Assembly: GCA_002600635.1 (NCBI GenBank)
Contig: CP021371.1
Span: 995,001-1,059,000 of the forward strand
Source: Rhizobium sp. ACO-34A
Lineage (GTDB): Bacteria > Pseudomonadota > Alphaproteobacteria > Rhizobiales > Rhizobiaceae
DNA: 64,000 nucleotides
Reading direction: 5' to 3'
A program made the translations under genes and the position numbers. Below, one piece after another: positions 52,850 to 62,225 of the stretch (position 1 is its first letter; each line of letters begins with the position of its first letter). The notes under the pieces are model-generated. The model saw nothing but the letters and a program-made list of their open reading frames with translations. It had not been told where the DNA came from and did not search any database.

Positions 52850-53401
52850 TCAATAGCGGAAGTTATGGTCCAGCGCCGAAAAAGCGCTCGCGACCGCGTC
52901 TTTTGGGGAAAGTCTTGCTTCCAGCTTGGGCCACTCGATGCCGATTGAAGCGTCGTTCCACAGCAGGGAGCGCTCGGACTGTTGATCCCAGTATCCCGTT
53001 TGCCGATATGCAACGATGGTGTCGTCCTCAAGTGCCATGAAACCATGAGCGAAGCCTTCCGGCACATAGAACATACGGTTGTCAGCACCGGTCAATTCTA
53101 TGCCCGTCCATTTGCCGTAGCTTGGCGACCCGAGGCGCAAATCGACCGCAACGTCGAATATGGCGCCATGGATGCAGCGTACGAGTTTGCCGAGTGCATG
53201 CGGGTTGTTCTGAAAATGCAAGCCGCGAACGACGCCTCGCGATGACCGCGACTGGTTGTCCTGAACGAGCTCCGGTATCCCGATCTCCTGGAATGCCGAT
53301 GCTCTGAACGTTTCCGTGAAGGAGCCACGCTCATCGGAGAATTCGCGGTGTTCAATGAGCAGCACTTCGGGGATGGATTGTGGAGTGACTTGGAAATTCA
53401 T
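52850..53401 (-). CDS. rmlC: dTDP-4-dehydrorhamnose 3,5-epimerase
   Basis: RmlC epimerises dTDP-4-keto-6-deoxyglucose at C3 and C5. The cupin core includes VQDNQSRSSRGVVRGLHFQN with the catalytic His in GLHFQ, AIFDVAVDLRLGSPSYGKW and FYVPEGFAHGFMALEDD with the second His. The C-terminal LLWNDASIGIEWP is typical. At 183 residues the length is normal. It lies on the opposite strand, between rmlA and rmlB, which breaks the usual co-directional rml operon. Confidence 0.93.
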   Translation of the reverse strand: MNFQVTPQSIPEVLLIEHREFSDERGSFTETFRASAFQEIGIPELVQDNQSRSSRGVVRGLHFQNNPHALGKLVRCIHGAIFDVAVDLRLGSPSYGKWTGIELTGADNRMFYVPEGFAHGFMALEDDTIVAYRQTGYWDQQSERSLLWNDASIGIEWPKLEARLSPKDAVASAFSALDHNFRY

Positions 53402-53505
53402 CGTTTAGGTCCCGGCCTCGGCTGTGAATCTGCTTAGCGGCTTTGATTTGCTTGAGCAACGAGATATAGGGTCAGCCGGTCGAGCACAACCATTGTGGAG
53501 AACTC

Positions 53506-54564
53506 ATGTCAAAGACGGTGCTGGTAACAGGTGGAGCGGGCTTCATAGGATCGGCATTGTGCCGCTTCCTGATCAAGGAAACCGATGCACGTGTAATCTG
53601 TCTGGATCTACTCACCTACGCCGGGGACCGGCGCTCTCTCAAGGAAGTTGAAAGCGATCCGCGCTTTTCCTTTGTGAAGGCCGATATCGGGGACTTCAAG
53701 GCAGTCGATGCCTTGCTGGCAGAACACCAGCCGGATTTCATCATGCACCTCGCTGCGGAATCTCATGTGGACCGTTCCATCAGCGGCGCGGCGCCTTTTA
53801 TCGAAACCAACATTGTTGGAACTTTCCGCCTGCTGGAGTCTGTTCGCGGCTACTGGTCGGCTCTGCCGGAAAAGAAAAAGCAGCAGTTTCGCTTCCTCCA
53901 TGTCTCGACGGACGAAGTTTATGGGACGCTTGGAGAAGATGGGCTGTTCCAGGAAACGACGCCCTATTCGCCGAATTCCCCTTATTCGGCTTCCAAGGCT
54001 GCGTCGGATCACCTGGCAAATGCCTGGTATCACACATATGGCCTGCCAGTCGTCATTTCCAACTGTTCCAACAACTATGGCCCTTATCAGTTCCCGGAGA
54101 AGCTCATTCCGAGAATGATCACGACGGCATTGGAACATGGATCGCTACCGATTTACGGCAAGGGCGACAATGTGAGAGACTGGCTGCATGTCGATGATCA
54201 TGCGGCAGCTCTGTGGCTCGTTGTCAACAAGGGGCGATTGGGTGAGAAATACAACATCGGCGGCCGCAATGAGCGACGAAACGTCGATGTCGTTCGCACG
54301 ATCTGCACGGCGTTGGACAAGCTTGGACCGAAGGCGCCGCAAGGTGGTTACGAAAGCCTGATCACCTATGTGACGGACAGACTTGGGCACGACCATCGAT
54401 ATGCCATCGATGCTTCGAAGATCGAGACGGAGCTTGGTTGGAAGGCACAGTTCAATTTTGATACGGGGCTTGCTGCCACGATCGAATGGTACCTTGCCAA
54501 CGAGTGGTGGTGGAGACCTCATAAGGACGCTGCAGAGGCGCTATATAAGACGAAGACGCCATGA
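53506..54564 (+). CDS. rmlB: dTDP-glucose 4,6-dehydratase
   Basis: RmlB converts dTDP-glucose to dTDP-4-keto-6-deoxyglucose with bound [23 protein letters not shown] is the NAD motif. [33 protein letters not shown] and [17 protein letters not shown] (YxxxK) are hallmark segments, along with [19 protein letters not shown]. The 352-residue length is standard. Its stop overlaps the rmlD start by four bases. Confidence 0.95.
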   Translation: MSKTVLVTGGAGFIGSALCRFLIKETDARVICLDLLTYAGDRRSLKEVESDPRFSFVKADIGDFKAVDALLAEHQPDFIMHLAAESHVDRSISGAAPFIETNIVGTFRLLESVRGYWSALPEKKKQQFRFLHVSTDEVYGTLGEDGLFQETTPYSPNSPYSASKAASDHLANAWYHTYGLPVVISNCSNNYGPYQFPEKLIPRMITTALEHGSLPIYGKGDNVRDWLHVDDHAAALWLVVNKGRLGEKYNIGGRNERRNVDVVRTICTALDKLGPKAPQGGYESLITYVTDRLGHDHRYAIDASKIETELGWKAQFNFDTGLAATIEWYLANEWWWRPHKDAAEALYKTKTP

Positions 54565-55445
54565 AGATCCTTGTTCTTGGGAAGTCAGGTCAGGTTGCCA
54601 GTGCGTTAGCGGCGTTGGCCGAGGAGCGGGGCGTCACCCTTATCGTTTGGGGACGCAACGAACTCGACCTCATGGTCAGCGAGGATATCTGTCCGGCGAT
54701 CATGAGTTCGGGTGCCGACGCGATTATCAATGCGGCGGCCTACACCGCAGTTGACAAGGCCGAAAACGAACCGGAGGCGGCGTTTCAGCTCAATGCCCAT
54801 GCTCCCGCTCTCGTCGCAGAGGCTGCACGCGATATGGGTGTGCCTTTCGTGCATATCTCGACGGACTACGTCTTCTCTGGAGATAAGGACGAGCCGTATG
54901 TGGAGGATGATCAAGTCGATCCGGTAAGTGTCTACGGTAGAAGCAAGGCAGAGGGTGAAAGCAGAATACTCGCGACCTATCCCGAGGCGACCATTCTCAG
55001 GACGGCATGGGTTTTTTACGAGCACGGAGGAAACTTCGTGAAGACTATGCTGCGACTTGGCAGTGAGCGGCCGGAACTCCGTGTCGTGGGGGATCAGCAT
55101 GGCAATCCGACCTATGCCGGTGACATCGCGGCCGCTTGCCTGAGGATCGTGGATGTAGCGCTGGTCAACAGGGAAAAGACAGCCGGCATTTTTCATTTTG
55201 CCGGTGCCGGATATACAACTTGGTATGGTTTTGCTGAGACGATATTCGCAGAGGCGGCAAAAAGGGGCTGGAAGGTTCCTGAACGTGTGGTCAAGATTTC
55301 CACATCAGAATACCCTACGCCTGCGCGCCGGCCAGCGAATTCCCGCTTCAATTGCGATAAGATCCAAGACGTATTGGGAATCGATGTGCCCGATTGGCGA
55401 CGCGGGCTATCTGCTTGCCTCGACAGGTTGTCTTCCACGAATTGA
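54561..55445 (+). CDS. rmlD: dTDP-4-dehydrorhamnose reductase
   Basis: RmlD reduces dTDP-4-keto-rhamnose to dTDP-L-rhamnose with NAD(P)[21 protein letters not shown] is the Rossmann motif. [40 protein letters not shown] and [13 protein letters not shown] (YxxxK) identify the family. The 294-residue length is normal. It overlaps rmlB by four bases (ATGA) and is followed about 110 bases later by the export permease gene. Confidence 0.94.
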   Translation: MKILVLGKSGQVASALAALAEERGVTLIVWGRNELDLMVSEDICPAIMSSGADAIINAAAYTAVDKAENEPEAAFQLNAHAPALVAEAARDMGVPFVHISTDYVFSGDKDEPYVEDDQVDPVSVYGRSKAEGESRILATYPEATILRTAWVFYEHGGNFVKTMLRLGSERPELRVVGDQHGNPTYAGDIAAACLRIVDVALVNREKTAGIFHFAGAGYTTWYGFAETIFAEAAKRGWKVPERVVKISTSEYPTPARRPANSRFNCDKIQDVLGIDVPDWRRGLSACLDRLSSTN

Positions 55446-55557
55446 GGAAGATGGTCGACTGATGCTGGCCTTGTTGTCTTTATTTGTCCAAGATCGGCGG
55501 GTAGAGGCCTGGCCAGCAATCGCAGGATGATGATCCAGACAAGGAGAAGTGTATCCC

Positions 55558-56394
55558 ATGTATGCCGAAAGGCCTGATGGCATAGAGACCGTTGCGGCAG
55601 GGACCGGCGCTGCATCGCTCCCCAGCGTGAAAAGGTCTCCACCTGGACTTCTGAACAATCTCAAGCTGGCTTACTTCCTTGCGTGGTACGATGTTCGCCA
55701 TCGTTACGCGCGCTCGGTGATCGGACCTTTCTGGATAACCCTGCAGACGGCGATCTTCGTTGGCTGCATAGGCTTCGTCTTCAGCGCTATCTCGAACGTT
55801 TCCGTCCGGGACTTCCTGCCTTATTTTGCCGTCAGTTTCGTTATGTGGAACCTGCTTGCTGGGGCGACGAACAACGCTACGACAACTCTGCTCGGTGCCG
55901 GTGGTTTCATCAAGGACCGCGGGATTCCGGCTTACATTTTTTACGTTCAGTGTTTTTTCCGACATGTGCTTTTCCTTGCGCACAACATTGTCGTGCCCAT
56001 CGCACTTTTTGTTTTTCTGGGTGGAACAAGCCTCTTCGGTGTCGTGGCCGCGATTCCGGGCATCATGATCTTCATGCTGGTCACACTCTGTCTTTCGCTT
56101 GTCGCGGGTACGCTGGCCACGCGCTACAGAGATGTGCAGCCTCTTGTAGAGTCTCTGATGAATCTTGCTTTCCTGGCGTCGCCCATCATGTGGAAGCCGC
56201 ATCTGGTTGCAGGCCGAGAATATCTTCTTGATTTCAACCCGGTTGTTCACCTGCTTGCGATATGGCGAGAGCCGCTCCTGAATGGCGTCATGCCCTGGCA
56301 GAGTTTCGGCATTTCACTCGCTATTTTGGCGGTGCTTGCACTGATGACATGGTTTGCCGTTTCGCGGCTCAAGAACGCAGCATTCTGGGTCTGA
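55558..56394 (+). CDS. wzm: Polysaccharide ABC exporter permease (Wzm/RfbA-type)
   Basis: This inner-membrane permease should export a lipid-linked O-antigen or capsule. It has about six membrane segments after a cytoplasmic N-terminus, including YARSVIGPFWITLQTAIFVG and FLPYFAVSFVMWNLLAGATN, and later LSLVAGTLATRYRDVQPLVE, the signature of ABC-2 glycan exporters. ATG 55558 is about ten bases after AAGGAGA and is preferred to GTG 55549, which lies too close to it. The ATPase gene follows two bases after its stop. Confidence 0.88.
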   Translation: MYAERPDGIETVAAGTGAASLPSVKRSPPGLLNNLKLAYFLAWYDVRHRYARSVIGPFWITLQTAIFVGCIGFVFSAISNVSVRDFLPYFAVSFVMWNLLAGATNNATTTLLGAGGFIKDRGIPAYIFYVQCFFRHVLFLAHNIVVPIALFVFLGGTSLFGVVAAIPGIMIFMLVTLCLSLVAGTLATRYRDVQPLVESLMNLAFLASPIMWKPHLVAGREYLLDFNPVVHLLAIWREPLLNGVMPWQSFGISLAILAVLALMTWFAVSRLKNAAFWV

Positions 56395-56396
56395 AG

Positions 56397-57113
56397 ATGG
56401 CATTGATTTCTCTGAAAAAAGTCACTCTCGATTATCCTATCTACGACTTGCACGATAAGTCGCTGAAGCGGCTCCTCCTGTCGGCTGCCGGTGGTTCTGT
56501 GCAAAAGGCACCGGTGATCCGCGCGCTTCATGATTTTGATCTGGAAATAAACTCGGGCGAGCGGATTGGTCTTTACGGTCCAAACGGGTCCGGCAAAACG
56601 ACCTTGCTGCGTACGATCGCCGGGATCTTTCCGATCGCCGGCGGTAGCATCAGCGTCACCGGTCAGGTCACTCCCCTGTTGGGACTTGCGATCGGCGCGA
56701 ACATGGAAATTTCGGCCGAGGACAACATACGCCTGCTCCTGCGTGTTGATGGCATCGTGCCGACGAAGGAACTGGTGGACGAGATCTGGGCGTTCACGGA
56801 GCTGGAAGAGAAGATGCGGCACCTGCCGCTGCGTACTTTCTCTTCAGGCATGCTGATGAGAGTGCTGTTTTCCGTTTCGACAGCCTTCTCACCGGAGATC
56901 ATCCTTCTCGATGAATGGTTGAGTGTGGTGGATGAGACCTTTTCTCAAAAGGCCGAGCGAAGAATGCAGGAACTCGTGTCACGTTCCAAGATTCTGGTGA
57001 TCGCCTCCCATAACATGGATATGCTCAAGCGGGTTTGCACCCGCATTATCAGGCTTGAGAAGGGGCATATCCAATCGGACACCGCGGTCGTCTCACCGCA
57101 ACAGGTTATCTGA
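56397..57113 (+). CDS. wzt: Polysaccharide ABC exporter ATP-binding protein (Wzt/RfbB-type, short form)
   Basis: The ATPase partner of the preceding permease. Walker A is LYGPNGSGKTTLLR, the signature region is RTFSSGMLMRVLFSVSTAF and Walker B is IILLDEWLSVVDE. The starting helix, with VTLDYPIYDLHDKSLKRLLL, is typical of glycan exporters. At 238 residues it lacks the C-terminal carbohydrate-binding domain found in Wzt proteins that recognise a terminal sugar cap, so export probably does not depend on such a cap. ATG 56397 is chosen since the longer frame from 56262 overlaps the permease gene. Confidence 0.9.
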   Translation: MALISLKKVTLDYPIYDLHDKSLKRLLLSAAGGSVQKAPVIRALHDFDLEINSGERIGLYGPNGSGKTTLLRTIAGIFPIAGGSISVTGQVTPLLGLAIGANMEISAEDNIRLLLRVDGIVPTKELVDEIWAFTELEEKMRHLPLRTFSSGMLMRVLFSVSTAFSPEIILLDEWLSVVDETFSQKAERRMQELVSRSKILVIASHNMDMLKRVCTRIIRLEKGHIQSDTAVVSPQQVI

Positions 57114-57121
57114 TCAACGGA

Positions 57122-58246
57122 TTGCGACGGGCGCGGCCGTTGCGGCAAGAGAGTTCCAAATTGGCTACAATTCATATTCATGCTCGCGACATCATGCACC
57201 ATGATGCTGTCGGCAGTTTTTGCAGGCAAGTGGCTGTCCTCCTTCAGGACGCGGGGCACCCGGTGCGGCTCTGGGCGGAAAACACCAATGTCGAGGCACC
57301 TCACAAGGTGGAAGATCGCAGAGATTTCTGGGATGCCGTGCAGCCGGACGATGTCATATTTTTCAACCACTCGATCCATGATCCGGTCTTGGAGCGCATT
57401 GCGGCACTGCCTCATCGGAAGGTGGGCTATTTCCACAATGTGACCCCGCCTGAGCTCATCGAGCAGGCAGACGTTGCGACGGTAGAAAACTGCCGGTTGG
57501 GATTGCTTGAGCGAGGCGTGCTTGGGAGCTTTGACGTCATCCTCGCGAACTCGGAGGCATCGGCGAACTGCCTGCTGGAAGGCATGACCGCAAACGATGC
57601 CGCAAGGCATCGGGGACGGATCGTTGTCTGCCCGCCTCTGGTGGGAGCGGATCGGTGGAGCAAGGTGATAGCCGAGGCGCTTGTGCCTTCATCGGCATCG
57701 GTGAAAATGCTCTTTGTCGGTCGTTTGGTACCGCACAAGGGGGTGCAGGAAATTCTGGAAATTGCGGAAGCGCTTTCGAACCATGTTCCCTCTGTAGAAT
57801 TGAATATCGTCGGAGGTCCCGCCGGAGGAGCCTATGTCGAAGCGCTGAAGGAGCAGGCGCGGGCTGTGGAGGAACGGACTTCCACAAAAGTCATGGTAAG
57901 GCACGGAATATCGGATGGTGAACTGAAGGCCCTGTACGAAGATACGACCATCTGCATCGCCCATTCAACGCATGAGGGTTTCTGCATTCCAGCCCTTGAT
58001 GCGCTTGCATTCGACAAGCCGATCTTTGTAACAGCGGTGCCGGCGATACTTGAAGTGCTCGGAGAGGCTGCTCTTGTCATTCCGAAAGAGGACCGGGTGG
58101 CCGCAGCTTCCGTGATCGCAGCGTTCCTGCAAGACAAGGGCCTGTCCTCGAGCCATGGTGAGCTACGGCGTGCAAGATTCGAGGAACTGAAGCGCCTTGC
58201 TGACGGCGAGTTGATCCTTCAGGCTCTTGAGAGGGTTCCTGCCTGA
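57122..58246 (+). CDS. Glycosyltransferase, GT4 family
   Basis: A 374-residue GT-B transferase. The N-terminal domain includes YFHNVTPPELIEQADVATVE and the C-terminal domain MLFVGRLVPHKGVQEILEIA, LNIVGGPAGGAYVEALKEQA and CIAHSTHEGFCIPALDALAF (E-x7-type). The true start may be TTG 57161, preceded by AAGAGAG, rather than the TTG at 57122, because the family begins at ATIHIHARDI. It ends at 58246, overlapping the next start by one base. Confidence 0.82.
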   Translation: MRRARPLRQESSKLATIHIHARDIMHHDAVGSFCRQVAVLLQDAGHPVRLWAENTNVEAPHKVEDRRDFWDAVQPDDVIFFNHSIHDPVLERIAALPHRKVGYFHNVTPPELIEQADVATVENCRLGLLERGVLGSFDVILANSEASANCLLEGMTANDAARHRGRIVVCPPLVGADRWSKVIAEALVPSSASVKMLFVGRLVPHKGVQEILEIAEALSNHVPSVELNIVGGPAGGAYVEALKEQARAVEERTSTKVMVRHGISDGELKALYEDTTICIAHSTHEGFCIPALDALAFDKPIFVTAVPAILEVLGEAALVIPKEDRVAAASVIAAFLQDKGLSSSHGELRRARFEELKRLADGELILQALERVPA

Positions 58247-59223
58247 TGCGCGTGACGTTTGCGACTTATCCCTGGGCATTCGAAACGCCGGGAGGCGGTG
58301 AAATCCAGCTGCTTAAATATGAGGAGTATCTCCTCAAGGCGGGGATCGATGTCATTCGGCACGACCCATGGCGCGATGATATCGGTGGGGCATCAGTCTT
58401 TCACTTCTTCTCCTGCATGGGCGGCTCGGTTCATCTGTGCAATTACGTGAAGTCGCGGGGCGTGCCCCTTGTGATATCGGCAAGCCTTTGGCTGACCGAG
58501 GAAACGAAGCATCTTTATCCCTTGGGCGAAATCGCGGCGCAGTTGTCCCTCGCAGATGCCATCGTCACCAACGGGGATGTCGAGAGTGATCGTATCGCAG
58601 AGATCCTCGGCCTGCCCCGGGAGCGTTTCTATACGGTTCGCAATGCTTGCGACCCATGGTTCGGAGAATCTGTCGATCCGGCGTTGTTTCGCGGAGAATA
58701 CGAGGTTGATGGGCCTTTCATCTTGAATGTGGGCAACATCGAACCGCGCAAGAACCAGCTTAATCTGATCCGCGCGGCGAAGAGGACAGGCCGACCACTC
58801 GTCCTGATGGGACATATTCGCGACAAGGCCTATGGTGAGGCGTGCATGACGGAGATGGATGATCGGATACGCTATCTTGGTCCGATTGATCATAAAAGTC
58901 TTCTTCTGCGCTCTGCGTTCTCGGCTTGTGAAGTTTTTTGCCTGCCCTCCACGCTTGAAACACCCGGTCTAGCCGCACTCGAAGCGGGAGCCGCCGGTGC
59001 GAAGCTGGTGGTGACGGGGGAAGGGTCGACACGGGAATATTTCGGTGATGACGCGCTCTATGTCGACAGCGCGGACGTAGAGGGGATTGCGAATGCCATT
59101 GATCGGTCCGCTTCTGCTCCTAAGTCATCAGCATTGCGGAACCGCGTGAATGCGAACTTCACCTGGCAGAATGTCGTCCCAACTCTCATGGAACTCTACG
59201 GGCGTATCGGGCGTGAAGGTTGA
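58246..59223 (+). CDS. Glycosyltransferase, GT4-like
   Basis: A 325-residue transferase. It starts MRVTFATYPWAFETPGGGEI and includes LNVGNIEPRKNQLNLIRAAK, RIRYLGPIDHKSLLLRSAFS and FCLPSTLETPGLAALEAGAA. The start shares a base with the preceding stop. It resembles the transferase at 45190-46152 in layout (opening PxGGGE/PAGGE and ExxGLAALEAG-like region), although on the opposite strand and in different surroundings. Confidence 0.83.
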   Translation: MRVTFATYPWAFETPGGGEIQLLKYEEYLLKAGIDVIRHDPWRDDIGGASVFHFFSCMGGSVHLCNYVKSRGVPLVISASLWLTEETKHLYPLGEIAAQLSLADAIVTNGDVESDRIAEILGLPRERFYTVRNACDPWFGESVDPALFRGEYEVDGPFILNVGNIEPRKNQLNLIRAAKRTGRPLVLMGHIRDKAYGEACMTEMDDRIRYLGPIDHKSLLLRSAFSACEVFCLPSTLETPGLAALEAGAAGAKLVVTGEGSTREYFGDDALYVDSADVEGIANAIDRSASAPKSSALRNRVNANFTWQNVVPTLMELYGRIGREG

Positions 59224-59274
59224 ACGAGGTCGCCTACAGCGATATGCCTTTCCTCATGAGTGCAAGGTGAGCCA

Positions 59275-60636
59275 ATGACTCTCAGAAGCATGTACAACAG
59301 TCTTCGGGGTGCGCTGGCGGCAACGGTGGTCTACCCGTTGACGGAGCGTCACGAGAAGCGTGACATCAGAAGCAAGACCACTTGGGTACGTTTGGAAATT
59401 GATCGGCCCGCGGCCGAGCGCAGAAAGCGCGCCGAGCAGAGGCTTGTAGAAGTCGTAAGGTTCTGCGCCGAAAAAGTCCCCTACTATCGCGACTTGTTTC
59501 AGTCTGTCGGCTTTTCGCCGGACAAACTGGAGAAGGATATCGCGTATCTGCAGGATCTGCCTTATCTGACCAAGGATATTATTCGCGAGCAGGGCGCGCG
59601 CCTTCTGCGCGACGATCATGCGGGCATGCGCATGCATGTCTGCAAAACAGGCGGGTCCACCGGTCCTTCTGTGCATATCTATTACGATCAGGAGGCTGCC
59701 GACTGGTCGTCGGCCGTGACCCAGGAAAGTCGCCGCCGGGTGGGAAATACCCATTGGCGCAGCGAGTTGCACTTTGCCTCGAAGTTCCCGGAGGTTTTCC
59801 CCCTTCGCGATCGTCTGCGTGAACATGTGAAGTGTTTCGCGATGAACCGCGACAATATCTTCTTTGCGACCTTTGCACCGGAAGAGTTGGAGGACATCTG
59901 GCGCAAGATGAAATCCATTCGCCCGCATCTTGCCCATGCTCATCCATCGACGGCCGATCAGATCGCAGCCCATGTCGAGACGACAAGGGGTAAGGACAAG
60001 GCTTTCGAGATCTTCGAGTCATCAGGGGAGCTGCTGGAGCCTCGCCAGCGTGAACGTATCGAACGTGTCCTGCGATGTCGTGTGATCGATCGGTACGGCT
60101 TGGCGGAGGCTGGCGTCGTGGCTTACCAGATCGATCCTGCAAATACGGATATGCGCTTTTTTGAATTCTTCGTCTGGCCGGAAATTCGACCGGATGAAGA
60201 GGCCGACCTTGGCGATGTTCCAGCTGATGCCAAAGGCGGAGAACTCGTAATCACTACGCTTCGTAATTCGCTGATGCCGCTTCTTCGCTATCGTACAGGT
60301 GACAATGCGATCTTGGCTGAACGACCCGAGGGTTTCGTCATTCCACGTATGGTTGGCCGCATTCACGACGTCATTATGCTCGGCGGCAAGCCGCTACCGA
60401 CGCACTACATTCAGGATGTTCTGGATCGGGTTGGAGGCGTTCGCGAGTTCCAGATCGAAATGCGTGACGGGAAGCCGGTTTTCCGGCTCGTTCCGGAGGA
60501 GGGAAGCGATCCCGAGGCTATTCGCCAGCGTGTCCACTCCTGGTGGGCCGATAACGTTATCGTGGAGTTTATTTCGCTTGCTGATCTCAAGCTCGTGGGC
60601 CGGCGGCAAAAATTCAGACATTTCGTACCGGAGTAG
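59275..60636 (+). CDS. CapK/PaaK-like AMP-forming ligase family protein
   Basis: A 453-residue adenylate-forming-family protein. The P-loop-like VCKTGGSTGPSVHIYYD lies near residue 120, and VIDRYGLAEAGVVAYQ and LLRYRTGDNAILAERPEGFV correspond to later family motifs. These relatives of phenylacetate-CoA ligase, called CapK in polysaccharide loci, have no settled substrate; transfer of an acyl or amino-acid group to a glycan is one idea. ATG 59275 follows GGTGAG; an in-frame upstream ATG at 59260 is less likely. It precedes a deacetylase-like gene by 11 bases. Confidence 0.82.
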   Translation: MTLRSMYNSLRGALAATVVYPLTERHEKRDIRSKTTWVRLEIDRPAAERRKRAEQRLVEVVRFCAEKVPYYRDLFQSVGFSPDKLEKDIAYLQDLPYLTKDIIREQGARLLRDDHAGMRMHVCKTGGSTGPSVHIYYDQEAADWSSAVTQESRRRVGNTHWRSELHFASKFPEVFPLRDRLREHVKCFAMNRDNIFFATFAPEELEDIWRKMKSIRPHLAHAHPSTADQIAAHVETTRGKDKAFEIFESSGELLEPRQRERIERVLRCRVIDRYGLAEAGVVAYQIDPANTDMRFFEFFVWPEIRPDEEADLGDVPADAKGGELVITTLRNSLMPLLRYRTGDNAILAERPEGFVIPRMVGRIHDVIMLGGKPLPTHYIQDVLDRVGGVREFQIEMRDGKPVFRLVPEEGSDPEAIRQRVHSWWADNVIVEFISLADLKLVGRRQKFRHFVPE

Positions 60637-60647
60637 GTCGCAACTCA

Positions 60648-62225
60648 ATGATTAGCGTTTTCGCAGGACAGGAAAGCGGTTTCGCAGCCGAGGTTATCTT
60701 CAGTGCTCTTGAGCGTTCTGTGAGTGCCGGCCTCGTGAACAGGGCACTTTCCGCAGATAAAGCCATTACCGATGGCATTTACGTGTTCATCTCTCCAGAT
60801 GAAACACAGGCCTCTTTGATAGCTGCGGCGGTTGCTGGTCGTTCAAAGGTTCTGATATTCGGCGCCATTCCGCCAACGATAGCGCCGCTTTGTGGCCTGA
60901 TGTCCGTTTCACCGCTGTCGACCAACTGGGTTGAGGCCGCGGCGTGTGAGCCTACGCCAATCTATCAAACGACCCGGTCCAGCGCTGAAGTCCGGTGGTC
61001 TGGCCATCCGCTCGCCAGCGCCTCGCCGTTTGCCACGCGTCCGTTCCTTCGCTTCGACTATGCGGATGAATGGAATAATTTGGGTTTCGGCCGGATAACG
61101 GCCGATGGCGGTCTTTGGTCCATTGCCGTTGAGGCTGAAGTGGGCGGGGCGGATGTACTTGCCTGGGCGGCCAGAGACGAGGTCGCCGCACCAACGTCTT
61201 TCGTAACCCTATCCGAAACCGCGACCTCTTCGGTGCTCTGGTGGAACCGCGCTGCGGGGGCTGTCGATAGCGCTGAGTGGGCGGTCATCGAAGCATTTCT
61301 ATCGGATTGGCGGCCGGGAGACAGGCCCTGCGTACCTGTTATCAGCGAGATCCCCTGGGGATACGATACCGCCATCACCATGCGTCTGGATTGCGATGAG
61401 GATATCGCGTCGGCTCGACCGCTGTTCGAGCTTTATCGCGAGCGCAACCTGCCTTTTTCTGTGGCGATCAAGACCGCTCAGGAGGACCGCGACGATCACG
61501 TCGTGTTGCTGAAGGAGATCCTCGCGGCCGATGGTGCTGTCCTGTCGCATTCCGTGACCCACGCCCCCCGTTGGGGCGGGTCGCAGGAAGCCTGCCGGCT
61601 GGAAGCACGTGGTTCGTCCGACTGGCTTGAGGAGCGCTTGCCCGGCTTCACTGTCCGCTATGCCGTTTCCCCGTTTCACCAGAATCCAGCCTACGTGCCG
61701 GCTGGACTGAAGCAAGCAGGTCTTGAAGGGTTCGTCGGTGGTATTATCGCCAACGATCCTGAAATGCTGCTGGCGCGCGGCGGCGTCATTCCGGGCGATG
61801 ATACCGGTTTGGTGACGCATAGTCAGCAGTGCATGATGCATGGCGATTGCATTCTGAACGAGGGCGACCCGATTGCCATCACCAAACAGGCTTTTGTCAA
61901 TGCATGCCAGACGGAGACGCTGTTCGGATATCTCGACCATCCATTTTCGCCTCGTTACGATTATGGTTGGGGCTCGGAAGAGCATCGGGTGGCAAGGCAT
62001 GCCGATTTCCTGGATTTCATTGCTGCGGAAACGGCGGATAAAAAGGTCGCCTGGATGAACGAGGACACGGCTTTGGATTGGATTGCAGCCAAGTCGCATT
62101 TGCGACTGGAAAAAAGCCCTTCCGGCTTTAGCCAGACTGCTGGGGCGGCCGAAGTCGAAGACTATGCCTTTGCCGTGCGTTTCCAGGGTGCTCGAAAAGC
62201 CCTGACCGAGCTCCTGCATGACTGA
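60648..62225 (+). CDS. Polysaccharide-deacetylase-like (CE4) protein with an N-terminal extension
   Basis: The C-terminal half resembles a CE4/NodB domain. Motif 1 is TMRLDCDEDIAS (catalytic base and metal Asp) and motif 2 is SHSVTHAPRWGG (HxxxH metal site), followed by GFTVRYAVSPFHQNPAYVPA. The first 220 residues are a separate, unrecognised domain. At 525 residues it is longer than most NodB-type enzymes. There is no signal peptide, so it may act in the cytoplasm on a nucleotide sugar or lipid-linked glycan. Its stop overlaps the wecB start by eight bases. Confidence 0.75.
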   Translation: MISVFAGQESGFAAEVIFSALERSVSAGLVNRALSADKAITDGIYVFISPDETQASLIAAAVAGRSKVLIFGAIPPTIAPLCGLMSVSPLSTNWVEAAACEPTPIYQTTRSSAEVRWSGHPLASASPFATRPFLRFDYADEWNNLGFGRITADGGLWSIAVEAEVGGADVLAWAARDEVAAPTSFVTLSETATSSVLWWNRAAGAVDSAEWAVIEAFLSDWRPGDRPCVPVISEIPWGYDTAITMRLDCDEDIASARPLFELYRERNLPFSVAIKTAQEDRDDHVVLLKEILAADGAVLSHSVTHAPRWGGSQEACRLEARGSSDWLEERLPGFTVRYAVSPFHQNPAYVPAGLKQAGLEGFVGGIIANDPEMLLARGGVIPGDDTGLVTHSQQCMMHGDCILNEGDPIAITKQAFVNACQTETLFGYLDHPFSPRYDYGWGSEEHRVARHADFLDFIAAETADKKVAWMNEDTALDWIAAKSHLRLEKSPSGFSQTAGAAEVEDYAFAVRFQGARKALTELLHD

